Source: CAYGDP01 sp964348665 (lineage in GTDB: Bacteria; Verrucomicrobiota; Verrucomicrobiia; Palsa-1439; CAYGDP01). From it: DNA of 64,000 bases. This document shows, one piece after another, positions 8,114 through 16,054 of the stretch. Under the pieces are notes generated by a model that saw only the letters and a list, made by a program, of their open reading frames with translations, made no database searches and was not told the DNA's origin. How positions within the stretch are numbered: the first letter of the stretch is position 1; each line of letters opens with the position of its first letter. The position numbers and the translations under genes are program-made. The stretch is from contig CAYGDP010000007.1 of the NCBI GenBank assembly GCA_964348665.1, positions 62,001 to 126,000 of the forward strand, written 5' to 3'.

Positions 8114-8590
8114 ATGCGTTTCTTCCTGATCACTGCAATCATGTGCGGATTTCTCGCCGCCGCTCACGCGCAGGGTTTAAAACTGGACGTCGGCCTCAAA
8201 AATTCCAGACCTCGAGCGACTGACCGAACGCGCACGATGTATTTGCATATCAACGTGGAAAACCTGGGACAGCAAAAACATAAAGACCTTACACTCCGAT
8301 GGGCGGTGGTTTTGGACACGACCCGCCCCCCCAGTCCGCTGGCGCGAAATGAAGGATATAAAACGATCAGCCTCCTGCCGGGGGATGTGACCGACGTGAA
8401 TACCAACGCCATTTCCATCAGCAACCGAGGCGGAAAACCCAGTTTCAAAGGATATATCATCACCATTCTGGCCGGCGACAAAGTCTTGCTTCATCGCATC
8501 GAGCCATCCGGATTGAAGTCGGAAATGGAGCGACGACATAAACAAGCTACCGAAGCCGCCGCGGCAGCCGCCAAGAAAAAGAAGAAATGA
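8114..8590 (+). CDS. Secreted protein, fourth of four tandem paralogues
   Basis: A 158-residue protein that starts at ATG 8114, five bases after the previous stop (the TTG at 8111 is an alternative). The signal peptide is cut after AAAHAQ. The domain has INVENLGQQKHKDLTLRW and KTISLLPGDVTDVNTNAI, closest to the third copy, and ends in a short Ala run and a Lys run. It closes the coupled array and is convergent with the TPR gene, only nine bases apart. Confidence 0.85.
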   Translation: MRFFLITAIMCGFLAAAHAQGLKLDVGLKNSRPRATDRTRTMYLHINVENLGQQKHKDLTLRWAVVLDTTRPPSPLARNEGYKTISLLPGDVTDVNTNAISISNRGGKPSFKGYIITILAGDKVLLHRIEPSGLKSEMERRHKQATEAAAAAAKKKKK

Positions 8591-8599
8591 TCTAGCCAA

Positions 8600-9478
8600 C
8601 TACTTGAGAGCGTCCAGTCTCCGCCGCAGTTCCAGCCGCATCGGTTCGCTCGCTGGCAAGGTGCTGGCCGCAATAAAATCCGACGCCTGTTTTTTGTCCT
8701 TCAATTCAATGCAAACCCGCGCCGCGTTCAGGTTGGAGTAATCCCGCTCTTCGTCGTTGCCGGACAGTTTCACGCAATATCGCCAGGCAGCCACCGCTTC
8801 CTCCCAGTTGGGCGGTGTCAAACTATCCAGCGATTTCGCATACGCCGCAGCGAATCCAAACTCCGCCGGCGCCAGGTCCCTCGCCGTTTTCAGCTCCTTC
8901 GAGATCTTCCGGATGATTTCCGCCTCGGTCGTGCCCCCGGCTGCGGCGATTTCTTTTCGATACAAATCCATCACGCTGGCATAATTAAACCGATAGACCG
9001 ATTCGGTCGGCGCCAGAGCGATGGCGGCTTCGTATTCTGTCATCGCCATTTTCCAATCTTTCGCGTGGCCATAATGATTGGCCAGATTGTTGTGGGCGGG
9101 CGCATTTTTGGGGTCCAGCGCCAGCACTTTGCGCCACAACCGCAATGCCGTCTCCGTCTCACCTTCATCGTAGAGAAAACTCGCGAACGCAATCGTCGCT
9201 CGCAGATGGTCCGGATGCCGCTCCAAAAACTGGCTGTACGCGCCGCGCACCGCGAAGATTTTGTCGGCGATCAGCCGTTCGTTCAGTTCCTTGATCTTCG
9301 CTAGCGATTCGCCCGTCTTTTGCTCCAATTCCTGGCGCAATCGCTCCACGTCCGCCATCGTTTGATCGTCAAATCGAAGCAGGTCTTGGTACTCTTTTTC
9401 AACTGGATTGGTTGGGTCTTGACCCCACCCCACGCCGGCCATCCAAAGTATCGCACAGTACAGGTATGTGTGTTTCAT
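8600..9478 (-). CDS. Secreted TPR-repeat protein
   Basis: A 292-residue protein with an N-terminal signal peptide (cut near GVGWG). A predicted helical segment follows, then at least three TPR-like units; the clearest are AIAFASFLYDEGETETALRL, the segment with ALDPKNAPAHNNLANHYGHA, and AMTEYEAAIALAPTESVY. TPR arrays mediate protein contacts, so this is likely a periplasmic scaffold. The ATG at 9478 is used; a GTG lies directly before it. It is divergent from the phosphofructokinase gene. Confidence 0.82.
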   Translation of the reverse strand: MKHTYLYCAILWMAGVGWGQDPTNPVEKEYQDLLRFDDQTMADVERLRQELEQKTGESLAKIKELNERLIADKIFAVRGAYSQFLERHPDHLRATIAFASFLYDEGETETALRLWRKVLALDPKNAPAHNNLANHYGHAKDWKMAMTEYEAAIALAPTESVYRFNYASVMDLYRKEIAAAGGTTEAEIIRKISKELKTARDLAPAEFGFAAAYAKSLDSLTPPNWEEAVAAWRYCVKLSGNDEERDYSNLNAARVCIELKDKKQASDFIAASTLPASEPMRLELRRRLDALK

Positions 9479-9572
9479 CACCCCATTCTACCCTAGCAGC
9501 CGTCGTGCCGCAAATTTTTCTCGACTTCGACGCCGCCGATGTTCACAATGCGCGCCCCAAACGAGAAAAACT

Positions 9573-10853
9573 ATGAGTGAACTGACAGGAAACGCTATCG
9601 TCGCACAGTCCGGCGGCCCCACCGCCGTCATCAACGCCTCCATCGCCGGTGTCATCCAGGAAGCCGGCCGTCACGAGGAAATCGAGTCCATCTTCGGCGC
9701 CCTCAACGGCATCCGCGGTGTGCTCGACGAAGATATCATCGACCTGACCGAGGAAAAAAACAAAACCATCGAAGGCCTGAAAACCTGCCCCGCCGCCGCC
9801 CTCGGCACCGTCCGGCACAAACTCAAGGATTTCACCAAAGATCGCTCCGAATACGAGCGCATCCTCGAAGTCTTCGCCGCCCATAACATCCGGTACTTTT
9901 TCTTCGCCGGCGGCAACGACAGCATGGACACCGCCGACAAAATTGCCAAGCTCGCCGCCGAACTCGGCCACGAACTCCGCGTCATCGGCATCGCTAAAAC
10001 CATCGACAACGACCTCGCCCAGACCGACCACTGTCCCGGCTACGGTTCAGTGATTAAATTCAACGCCACCACCTTGATCGAGCTTGCTCGGGACGCCGAA
10101 GCCATGAGCAACGGCGACCTTGTCAGTATCCTCGAAGTCATGGGACGTCATACGGGCTGGATTGCTGCTGGAACCGCGCTGGCAAAAAAATCAGAATCCG
10201 ACGCGCCCCATATCATTTTACTTCCCGAAATCGCGTTCAACGCCGACAAATTCATCGCCGATTGCCAGGCCGCCCTCGCCAAACATCGCTACTGCGTCGT
10301 CGTGGTCGGCGAAGGCCTCGTGGACGCCGACGGCAAACAGATCGCTGCCGATACCAAGAAAGACGCGTTCGGCCACAATCAACTCGGTGGCATCGGCGAT
10401 TACCTCCGGAAACTCGTTGAAGACAAAGCCAAAGTAAAGTCGCGCGCCGCCAAACTCGGCATCTGCCAGCGCGCCGCCGCGCACCTCATCAGCCGCACCG
10501 ACCGTGACGAAGCCGTTCTGGTTGGCCAAGCCGCCGTTCGCGCCGCGATCAGTGGCGACTCCGGCAAAATGGTCACACTCGTCCGCGAATCCAGCGCCCC
10601 GTACAAATGCAGCACCGGTCTCGCGCCATTGGCCGACATTGCCAACGGCGAAAAACTGTTGCCAAAAGATTGGATCGCCGCCGATGGCATCTCCATGAAA
10701 CAGGAATTTTTGGACTATGCCCGGCCGTTGATCCAGGGCGAAGTGCCGATCGTGTTCGAAGACGGCCTCCCGAAATACGTCCGCCTCGACAAAGTTCCCG
10801 TGGACAAAAAATGCGCCCCGCGCGGCGCCGCCCCTGAACCGGCAAAAGTATAA
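9573..10853 (+). CDS. pfp: Phosphofructokinase, PPi-dependent type
   Basis: A 426-residue 6-phosphofructokinase that converts fructose 6-phosphate to fructose 1,6-bisphosphate. The motif GGNDSMDT (residues 113-120) has Asp where ATP-dependent enzymes have the second Gly of GGDGS. The sequence AKTIDNDL has Lys142 where E. coli PfkA has Gly124. Both positions are the ones known to favour pyrophosphate over ATP. The ATG at 9573 fits the conserved GNAIVAQSGGPTAVINAS start; an in-frame extension to 9468 is unlike the family. A strong terminator follows the stop. With PPi the reaction is reversible and can serve glycolysis or gluconeogenesis. Confidence 0.92.
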   Translation: MSELTGNAIVAQSGGPTAVINASIAGVIQEAGRHEEIESIFGALNGIRGVLDEDIIDLTEEKNKTIEGLKTCPAAALGTVRHKLKDFTKDRSEYERILEVFAAHNIRYFFFAGGNDSMDTADKIAKLAAELGHELRVIGIAKTIDNDLAQTDHCPGYGSVIKFNATTLIELARDAEAMSNGDLVSILEVMGRHTGWIAAGTALAKKSESDAPHIILLPEIAFNADKFIADCQAALAKHRYCVVVVGEGLVDADGKQIAADTKKDAFGHNQLGGIGDYLRKLVEDKAKVKSRAAKLGICQRAAAHLISRTDRDEAVLVGQAAVRAAISGDSGKMVTLVRESSAPYKCSTGLAPLADIANGEKLLPKDWIAADGISMKQEFLDYARPLIQGEVPIVFEDGLPKYVRLDKVPVDKKCAPRGAAPEPAKV

Positions 10854-10883
10854 TCAAAGCCACTTTTGAGGTCGCTACGGAGT

Positions 10884-10910
10884 CCCGTTCGACCCCGAAC
10901 GGGATTTTCT
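10884..10910 (+). terminator. Rho-independent terminator after pfp
   Basis: An 8-bp perfect stem, CCCGTTCG (10884-10891) with CGAACGGG (10896-10903), a 4-base loop ACCC and a T-rich tail ATTTTCT. It lies 31 bases after the pfp stop codon. The opposite strand has no T-run, so it acts on the plus strand. Confidence 0.8.
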
Positions 10911-10977
10911 CCCAAGAACTTGGTGATGATTGAACTCCGCTACAGAAGCGGTGGTGGAATTGCAGTCGTGTCAAATC

Positions 10978-11409
10978 TTATTGCGGTCGCGCGGTGGCAA
11001 GATTGGCGTTGAGGTCGAGGTGATGATCGGCAGCGATTTCGAGTTCGATCGTTGGGTTTAGCGAAGCGGCAATCGCGGCTCGGTCGATGCCTCCGACACA
11101 GGTAAGCATGGTGTTGAGTTGGTCAGAGTCGGTGTAGTCCTTGCCAAAAGCCCCTCGACGGAGAAACTCGCCGCCGGCGCGGATGGTGCAGCGACAGACG
11201 TTGCACGCGCCCGCGCAACAGTTGTGGGGTGGGGCGGACCCAGGAAGTTTTTCGAGGAGTTCGAGCAGGGTCAGTTCGTCGTCGGCCGGAAGCATAGCCT
11301 CCCAAGTGCGCGCGCCACAGGTGAGACGAAGGGTGAAGGTAGCGGGCGATGGCGGCGTTGAATCGTTGAATCGTTGAATCGTTGAATCGGCGGCAGAGGG
11401 AGCGGACAT
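10978..11409 (-). CDS. 2Fe-2S ferredoxin linked to ribonucleotide reductase (YfaE-like)
   Basis: A 143-residue protein with the plant-type ferredoxin cluster motif: Cys-x4-Cys-x2-Cys inside NCCAGACNVCRC and a fourth Cys in MLTCVGG. It lies downstream of nrdA on the same strand, the place that yfaE occupies after nrdAB in E. coli. YfaE delivers electrons to build and repair the R2 metal cofactor, and the same role is inferred here. The N-terminal 30 residues are not ferredoxin-like and include four copies of an 8-bp repeat (11357-11388) read as DSTIQRFNDST, so frame could shift if the copy number changes. The ATG at 11409 is used. Confidence 0.8.
   Translation of the reverse strand: MSAPSAADSTIQRFNDSTPPSPATFTLRLTCGARTWEAMLPADDELTLLELLEKLPGSAPPHNCCAGACNVCRCTIRAGGEFLRRGAFGKDYTDSDQLNTMLTCVGGIDRAAIAASLNPTIELEIAADHHLDLNANLATARPQ
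11357..11388. repeat. Four tandem copies of an 8-bp repeat in the ferredoxin gene
   Basis: Four exact copies of GTTGAATC (plus strand) lie end to end, inside codons about 8-18 of the ferredoxin gene. The unit is not a multiple of three, so loss or gain of one copy would shift the reading frame. Related AACGATTCAAC-like words occur near 1455, 18030 and 46418. Confidence 0.9.
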
Positions 11410-11541
11410 GCTAAAAACTCCAAACTTCAAACTCCAAACTCCAAGGAACATTCAAGCCACAAATCCCAGGCTCCCAATCGGCCATTTGAAGTTTGATGCT
11501 TGGAGTTTCTGTGAAGTTCGAAGTTTGAGTCTTGAGGTTTT
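11410..11541. repeat. Intergenic low-complexity repeat between nrdA and the ferredoxin gene
   Basis: This 132-base gap is largely built from variants of AACTCCAAACTTC near 11416-11445 and, inverted, GAAGTTTGATGCTTGGAG near 11486-11505 plus GAAGTTCGAAGTTTGAG near 11513-11529. The two halves are roughly complementary and could fold. No gene is seen. It separates the last gene from the rest of the nrd operon. Confidence 0.6.
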
Positions 11542-13977
11542 TCATTGGCACGATTCGCACGTCGGGTCGTCGAGGGAGCACGCCTTTGGCTCGCTGGTCA
11601 CCGTGGATTTTTCGGGCGCCGCGCTGCCTTTGCCCGCCCATTCGGGGCGAACTCGCGATTCGTCCGAGGCGTAACTGGCCTCGGCGTGCATGGCGGTCTT
11701 GAAGAACGCATAATAGGTGCTCTTCAATCCTTTGCGCCAGGCAGTCAGATACGTCTGCGCCAGGGCTTCCGGGTTCTTGGTGGCCAGATACATATTGCGG
11801 CTGATGCCCATGTCCACGTATTTCTGCGCGCGCGCGGCAATCTCGACGAACGCGGTCGGGTTCATCGAGTAGGCGCTGCGATACACTTCGCGGATGCGGT
11901 CGGGGATGGCGGGAATGCCCGCGATGTCGCCTCGTTTGACCATGATTTCCTCGCGCAGATCGTCCCATGTCCCAAGTTTTTTCAGCTCGGCGACAAGGTT
12001 GCGGTTCACCTCGAGAAATTTGCCGCTCAAGTTGTTTCGGCTGAAAACGTTGCTGAAGTTTGGCTCGATGCACTGCGACGTCGCGGCAATGAGGGAGATC
12101 GTCGCGGTAGGCGCGATGGCCATGGTCGTACCGTTGCGGATGCCTTCCTGTACTCGCGCGCGCAACTTGTCCCAATCCATCTTGGTTGATTTGTCCACGT
12201 CAATGGGCTGGCCTCGTTGCGTTTCCAAGTCGGCCAATGTATCGATTGGCACGCGACCCTTGCTCCAATCGCTGCCCTCGAATTGCGGAAACGGGCTGCG
12301 TTCTTTAGCGAGGTCACACGACGCGTCTATCGTATGCCAACTGATAAACTCGACGATCCGGTCCCAAAGATCTTGTGCCTCCTTCGCATCGAACGCCATG
12401 CCTTTGCGCTCGAGCATATCGGCCAACCCCATGATGCCAAGTCCGACGGGGCGCGTTTCCTTGTTGGCGCGTTCGGCTTCGGGTGTCGCGTAGAAGTTGG
12501 TGTCGATCACATTGTCGAGCTGACGAATGGCCAGACGCGTGGATTCAGCGAGCCGATCCCAGAGGATTTCGCCGTTTTCGTCGAGGTGACGCGAGAGGTT
12601 GATGCTGGTCAGGTTGCAAACGGCGGTATGATCGCGGTCGGTCGGCAGGAAGATTTCCGTGCAGAGATTGGAGCTGTGAACGATCCCCGCGTTCTTGATG
12701 GGGCAGCGGACATTGCCCGGATCTTTGAATGTGAGCCACGGATGCGACGTTTCCTGCAGATTTTTCAGCATTTTTTCATAGAGCTGATACGCCTTCATGA
12801 CGCGATGGTTGCGGAGTTTGCCGTGCCGCGCCATCTCGATGTATTCACCGTAACGCTTGGTAAATGCCGCGCCGTACAGCTCGGGCAAGTCGGGCACGTC
12901 GCGTGGATCGAAGAGATACCAATCCTCGTTCGCCTCGGCGCGACGGAGAAATTCGTCGTTGAGCCAGAGGACAGTATTGATGGTATGGGCGCGGAGCTGG
13001 TCGTCGCCCGCCCGTTGTTTGAGGGCGAGATATTTTTCGATGTCGAGATGCCACGGCTCGCAGTAGATCGCAAGGCTGCCGCGACGACGTCCGCCCTGGC
13101 TGACGCCCGCCACGACGGCGTCAATCATTTTGATGAACGGAATCGGGCCGCTGGATTTTCCATTGATGGATTTGATCAGCGAACCGGCGGAGCGAAGCTT
13201 GGTGATGGAGATGCCGATACCGCCGGCGTATTTTTCGAGCTGCATGATGTCGCAGAGCGATTTGCCGATGTTGGGCAGGTCATCCTGCATTTCCATGAGG
13301 AAACAAGAGGAGAGCTGGCTGAAGCGCGTGCCGCTGTTAAAGAGCGTCGGCGTGCTCGGGACATAATGGAGCTGCGACATTTTGTTGTAGAAAGCAATGG
13401 CGCGCTCGGTGGGGTTGTCTTCAAGCCTGCTGACGCCCATCGCGACGCGCATCCAAAACATCTGCGGCGTTTCGAGCCAGTGATTTGCCTCGATGTCTTT
13501 GATGAGATAACGATCGCAAAGGGTAAAGAGGCCGGTGTAGTCCCACAACTCGTCGCGCTCGATGTTGATCGCGTGCGCGAGCGCGTGAAGATCAAACTTC
13601 TGCAACATCTCTCCATCCAGCAATCCTTTGGCGGCGGCTTCCTGCAGGCGATCGGCAAACAACGCGCGATGCGCTCCCGCCGGGTCGCCCAACGAACTCT
13701 TTCCGAGCGTGCGGCGATAACAATCGCCGTGGAGCATCAGCCGCGCGGCCAGGCGCGAATAGTCGGGGTCGAACTGGATGTTCTGGACGACCGCCTGGAG
13801 CAAGGCCTCCCAAATTTCTTTGACGGGCATGCCATCATAGATGAGCAGCTCAATGTCCATCAGGATTTGATTGGTATCGAGGTGCGGCCAATCGCCCGCG
13901 GCCTTTTCGAGTATTCGCGCCAGTTTGGTCGAATCAAACGGCTCGCGCCGCCCATCTTTTTTGGTCACTTGAATCAT
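11542..13977 (-). CDS. nrdA: Ribonucleoside-diphosphate reductase, class I alpha subunit (R1)
   Basis: An 811-residue catalytic subunit that reduces ribonucleoside diphosphates. It starts with one ATP-cone region (residues 3-90, VTKKDGRREPFDSTKLARIL). Active-site residues match the E. coli numbering closely: C225 in FSQLSSCFL, N437, C439 and E441 in SSNLCTEIFLP, and the partner Cys at 454 in AVCNLTSINLSR. The radical-transfer Tyr pair is in STYYAFFKT and the C-terminal shuttle pair is C807/C810 in CESCQ. A GGAGGA site lies before ATG 13977. It follows nrdB by 47 bases and belongs to the dcd-nrdB-nrdA-ferredoxin operon. The single ATP-cone suggests dATP activity control. Confidence 0.96.
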   Translation of the reverse strand: MIQVTKKDGRREPFDSTKLARILEKAAGDWPHLDTNQILMDIELLIYDGMPVKEIWEALLQAVVQNIQFDPDYSRLAARLMLHGDCYRRTLGKSSLGDPAGAHRALFADRLQEAAAKGLLDGEMLQKFDLHALAHAINIERDELWDYTGLFTLCDRYLIKDIEANHWLETPQMFWMRVAMGVSRLEDNPTERAIAFYNKMSQLHYVPSTPTLFNSGTRFSQLSSCFLMEMQDDLPNIGKSLCDIMQLEKYAGGIGISITKLRSAGSLIKSINGKSSGPIPFIKMIDAVVAGVSQGGRRRGSLAIYCEPWHLDIEKYLALKQRAGDDQLRAHTINTVLWLNDEFLRRAEANEDWYLFDPRDVPDLPELYGAAFTKRYGEYIEMARHGKLRNHRVMKAYQLYEKMLKNLQETSHPWLTFKDPGNVRCPIKNAGIVHSSNLCTEIFLPTDRDHTAVCNLTSINLSRHLDENGEILWDRLAESTRLAIRQLDNVIDTNFYATPEAERANKETRPVGLGIMGLADMLERKGMAFDAKEAQDLWDRIVEFISWHTIDASCDLAKERSPFPQFEGSDWSKGRVPIDTLADLETQRGQPIDVDKSTKMDWDKLRARVQEGIRNGTTMAIAPTATISLIAATSQCIEPNFSNVFSRNNLSGKFLEVNRNLVAELKKLGTWDDLREEIMVKRGDIAGIPAIPDRIREVYRSAYSMNPTAFVEIAARAQKYVDMGISRNMYLATKNPEALAQTYLTAWRKGLKSTYYAFFKTAMHAEASYASDESRVRPEWAGKGSAAPEKSTVTSEPKACSLDDPTCESCQ

Positions 13978-14024
13978 GGCTGTTATTCCTCCGTTGGTTA
14001 TTTCGTTATGATTACTTCCACGCC

Positions 14025-15029
14025 TTACGCCCGGGTGACTTGCTGCTCGTAGTCAATCGGTTTCGCCTCGAAGAAATTGATCAGCTCAGGCATGTCGGCC
14101 TGCGTGGTCATCCATTTGCACGGGTTATGAACGTTGTATTGCTTGGCAAGGCCGAGTTTCATCAACCGGCGGTCGGCGATGTACTGGCAATACTGATCGT
14201 AGAGTTTGATGTTGAGGCCGAGGATGCCGCGCGGGAGCGCTGCCTGGCCGTAGGCGGACTCGATGGCGACGGCTTCCTTGATCATGCTGATGATTTCCTG
14301 CTGAAACTCCGGGGTCATCACTTCGCGATTCTCGTTCATGATGGTGTGGATGAGATCGATGCCAAACGCCAGATGAATGCTTTCGTCCTTGAGTACGTAG
14401 CGGACGAGCGTGCCGAGGCCCTTGAGCAGTTTGCGGCGCTCGAAGCTCAAGCCCATCATAAAGCCGCTGTAGAAAAAGATGCCTTCCATGATGACAAAGA
14501 AGCCGACGCAGTTGCGGATGAGCGCCTGTTTTCCGGTAACGGTCGAGGTGTCCCATCTGCCCGCGATCTCTTCGGTCAGGCGCGTCTCAAAATCTTGTTT
14601 GGCTTTGATTTCGGGGATGCTTTCATGCATCGTGAAAAGCTCTTCGTGGTCGAGGTTGAGCGATTTGATGACGTATTCGAAGGTAACCGTGTGATTGGCT
14701 TCTTCGTACGCCTGGCGCAGCAGATAGATTCGCGCCTCGGGGTTGGTAATGTGGCCGTAGAGACCGAGCACGAGATTGTTGCCGACCAACGACTCGGCGG
14801 TGCAAAAAAATCCGAGCATGTATTTGATCGCCTGTTTCTCGTCGGGCGTGAGCTTGGTGTTCCAATCCTCGATGTCCTCGGCCATCGGGATTTCCTTGGG
14901 AAACCAAGTGTTCGCGCAACCCATCGCGTAGTAGTCGAGCGGGAAATTATATTTGATGGGGTGCAACCGCAATGGGTTGGTCAGCTTGTCGGCCAGGATT
15001 CGTTTTTCATCGACGGTCGCTTTCATCAT
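14025..15029 (-). CDS. nrdB: Ribonucleotide reductase class I beta subunit (R2), Tyr-less class Ic/Id type
   Basis: A 334-residue ferritin-like subunit. Counting from the second of two adjacent Met codons, metal ligands are E78 (CTAESL), E109 and H112 (EEANH), the Glu in IMEGIFFY, and Glu/His in KDESIH. The residue four after H112, where E. coli has radical Tyr122, is F116 (NHTVTFEYVI). A Glu at the first ligand and Phe at the radical site are the marks of the Chlamydia trachomatis class Ic enzyme, which uses a Mn/Fe cofactor; class Id (Mn2) also lacks Tyr. The C-terminus keeps a Tyr (KPIDYEQQ) for radical transfer. Start at 15029 or 15026 fits an AAAGGA site; the frame upstream overlaps dcd. 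Confidence 0.94.
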   Translation of the reverse strand: MMKATVDEKRILADKLTNPLRLHPIKYNFPLDYYAMGCANTWFPKEIPMAEDIEDWNTKLTPDEKQAIKYMLGFFCTAESLVGNNLVLGLYGHITNPEARIYLLRQAYEEANHTVTFEYVIKSLNLDHEELFTMHESIPEIKAKQDFETRLTEEIAGRWDTSTVTGKQALIRNCVGFFVIMEGIFFYSGFMMGLSFERRKLLKGLGTLVRYVLKDESIHLAFGIDLIHTIMNENREVMTPEFQQEIISMIKEAVAIESAYGQAALPRGILGLNIKLYDQYCQYIADRRLMKLGLAKQYNVHNPCKWMTTQADMPELINFFEAKPIDYEQQVTRA

Positions 15030-15048
15030 GCGGAGTTTTTCCTTTCGT

Positions 15049-15603
15049 TTATAATTTTGGAATTGTGATGCCCCGTTGCGCTTGATACTTGCCCTTGCGG
15101 TCTTTGTACGACACTTCACACGGATCGGTTGCCTCGAAAAAAATCACCTGTGCCAGCCCCTCGTTCGCGTAAATCTTCGCGGGCAATGGCGTCGTGTTGG
15201 AAATCTCCAGCGTTACGTGCCCCTCCCATTCCGGCTCGAAGGGAGTGACATTGACGATGATCCCGCAGCGCGCATAGGTGGATTTGCCGACGCACAGCGT
15301 CAACACGTTGCGTGGGATCCGAAAATATTCCACACTGCGCGCCAGCGCGAATGAATTGGGGGGGACAACACAAACATCCGCCTGGATATCGACAAACGAG
15401 CGCGCATCGAAATTTTTCGGGTCCACAACCGTGCTGTGGACATTGGTGAAAACCTTGAATTCGTCGGCCACGCGCAGATCGTAGCCGTAGGAGGACAGGC
15501 CATAACTGATCGTGCCCTCGCGAACCTGCCGCGGTTCGAACGGCTCAATCAAGCCATGCTTGTCCACCATTCGCCGAATCCATGTGTCGGACTTGATGCT
15601 CAA
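15049..15603 (-). CDS. dcd: dCTP deaminase
   Basis: A 184-residue trimeric deaminase that turns dCTP into dUTP for thymidylate synthesis. Family marks include SIKSDTWIRR at the start, SYGLSSYGYDLRV, the active-site region GKSTYARCGIIVNVTPFEPEWEG with the catalytic Glu, and the C-terminal GKYQAQRGI that closes over the substrate. The start is a TTG at 15603 with an excellent GGAGGAG site (15609-15615). The ATG at 15621 would put that site inside the gene and add residues foreign to the family. It is the first gene of the operon, 19 bases before nrdB. Confidence 0.94.
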   Translation of the reverse strand: MSIKSDTWIRRMVDKHGLIEPFEPRQVREGTISYGLSSYGYDLRVADEFKVFTNVHSTVVDPKNFDARSFVDIQADVCVVPPNSFALARSVEYFRIPRNVLTLCVGKSTYARCGIIVNVTPFEPEWEGHVTLEISNTTPLPAKIYANEGLAQVIFFEATDPCEVSYKDRKGKYQAQRGITIPKL

Positions 15604-15953
15604 TCCTACTCCTCCGAACATTTACCGTCCTGCATTTCAAGACGGTTCGAGACAAACGCACCCACTTGGAGGAGACGACGCAAGCCCGCCGTCGGCGGTA
15701 GCCCAAAAGCTGCTACAAAAATCCGCCGCAACCTTCACGCGTGCTGCACTGCAACCTCCATAAGGCGCTACACCCTTTGAGAAGCGGACACGCGAGAGGG
15801 ATCTTATAACTGCTGAACCCTGAGTGGCTATGACGAAAAAATCTTCGCCGCGTTGCCGCGACTATCGTGCGAATCACACCCACCTTTACCATTTTCTTCA
15901 CCAACCTCTCCCCTGTCTTGACCACCATATATGGTGGTGCTTCTCAAAGAACC
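15604..15953 (-). other. Long untranslated leader of the dcd-nrd operon
   Basis: If transcription starts about seven bases after the -10 box (near 15953), the dcd message has a leader of about 350 nt. It holds the palindrome at 15921-15938 and a GC hairpin CCGCC-GAC-GGCGG near 15686-15699 (read on the minus strand). A 71-codon frame lies within it without a good ribosome site. I see no match to the cobalamin, THF or purine riboswitch consensus. A regulatory role is inference. Confidence 0.45.
15921..15938. promoter_or_regulatory. Perfect palindrome, NrdR-box-like operator
   Basis: ACCACCATATATGGTGGT is a perfect 18-bp palindrome. Its core shares 12 of 16 positions with the NrdR-box pattern ACACAATATATTGTGT, and it lies just downstream of the promoter of the RNR operon. 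A weaker site with the same centre type (AACTATAGTGG) overlaps the -10 box; the two centres are 34 bases apart, about three helical turns, as in tandem NrdR boxes. Confidence 0.55.
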
Positions 15954-15959
15954 GCCCCA

Positions 15960-15987
15960 ACTATAGTGGTTTACGCGATTCTGTCAA
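15960..15987 (-). promoter_or_regulatory. Sigma-70 type promoter of the dcd-nrdBA operon
   Basis: On the minus strand TTGACA (15987-15982) and TATAGT (15965-15960) are 16 bases apart, close to consensus. The next gene in this direction is dcd. The -10 element overlaps the weaker of two palindromic sites, which fits repression by NrdR. Confidence 0.7.
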
Positions 15988-16054
15988 ATCTCTTTTTCAT
16001 TTTTTTTAAAATTTTTTCATTGCCAATTTTTTCTTCTCATCGCAGCATTGTCCC

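Noticed and set aside
12217..14052. 611-codon open frame on the plus strand opposite nrdA
   Set aside because: It lies fully antisense to a clear nrdA gene, has no ribosome site and shows no recognisable domain; such frames are common in GC-rich DNA.
14040..15068. 342-codon frame opposite nrdB
   Set aside because: Antisense to a gene with all class I R2 ligands; no independent support.
15713..15928. 71-codon frame in the leader of the nrd operon
   Set aside because: Start codon overlaps the palindrome, no good ribosome site, and composition is not protein-like; kept only as part of the leader.
15604..15953. Possible cobalamin or other known riboswitch before dcd
   Set aside because: I could not find the conserved core words of the B12, THF or purine classes.
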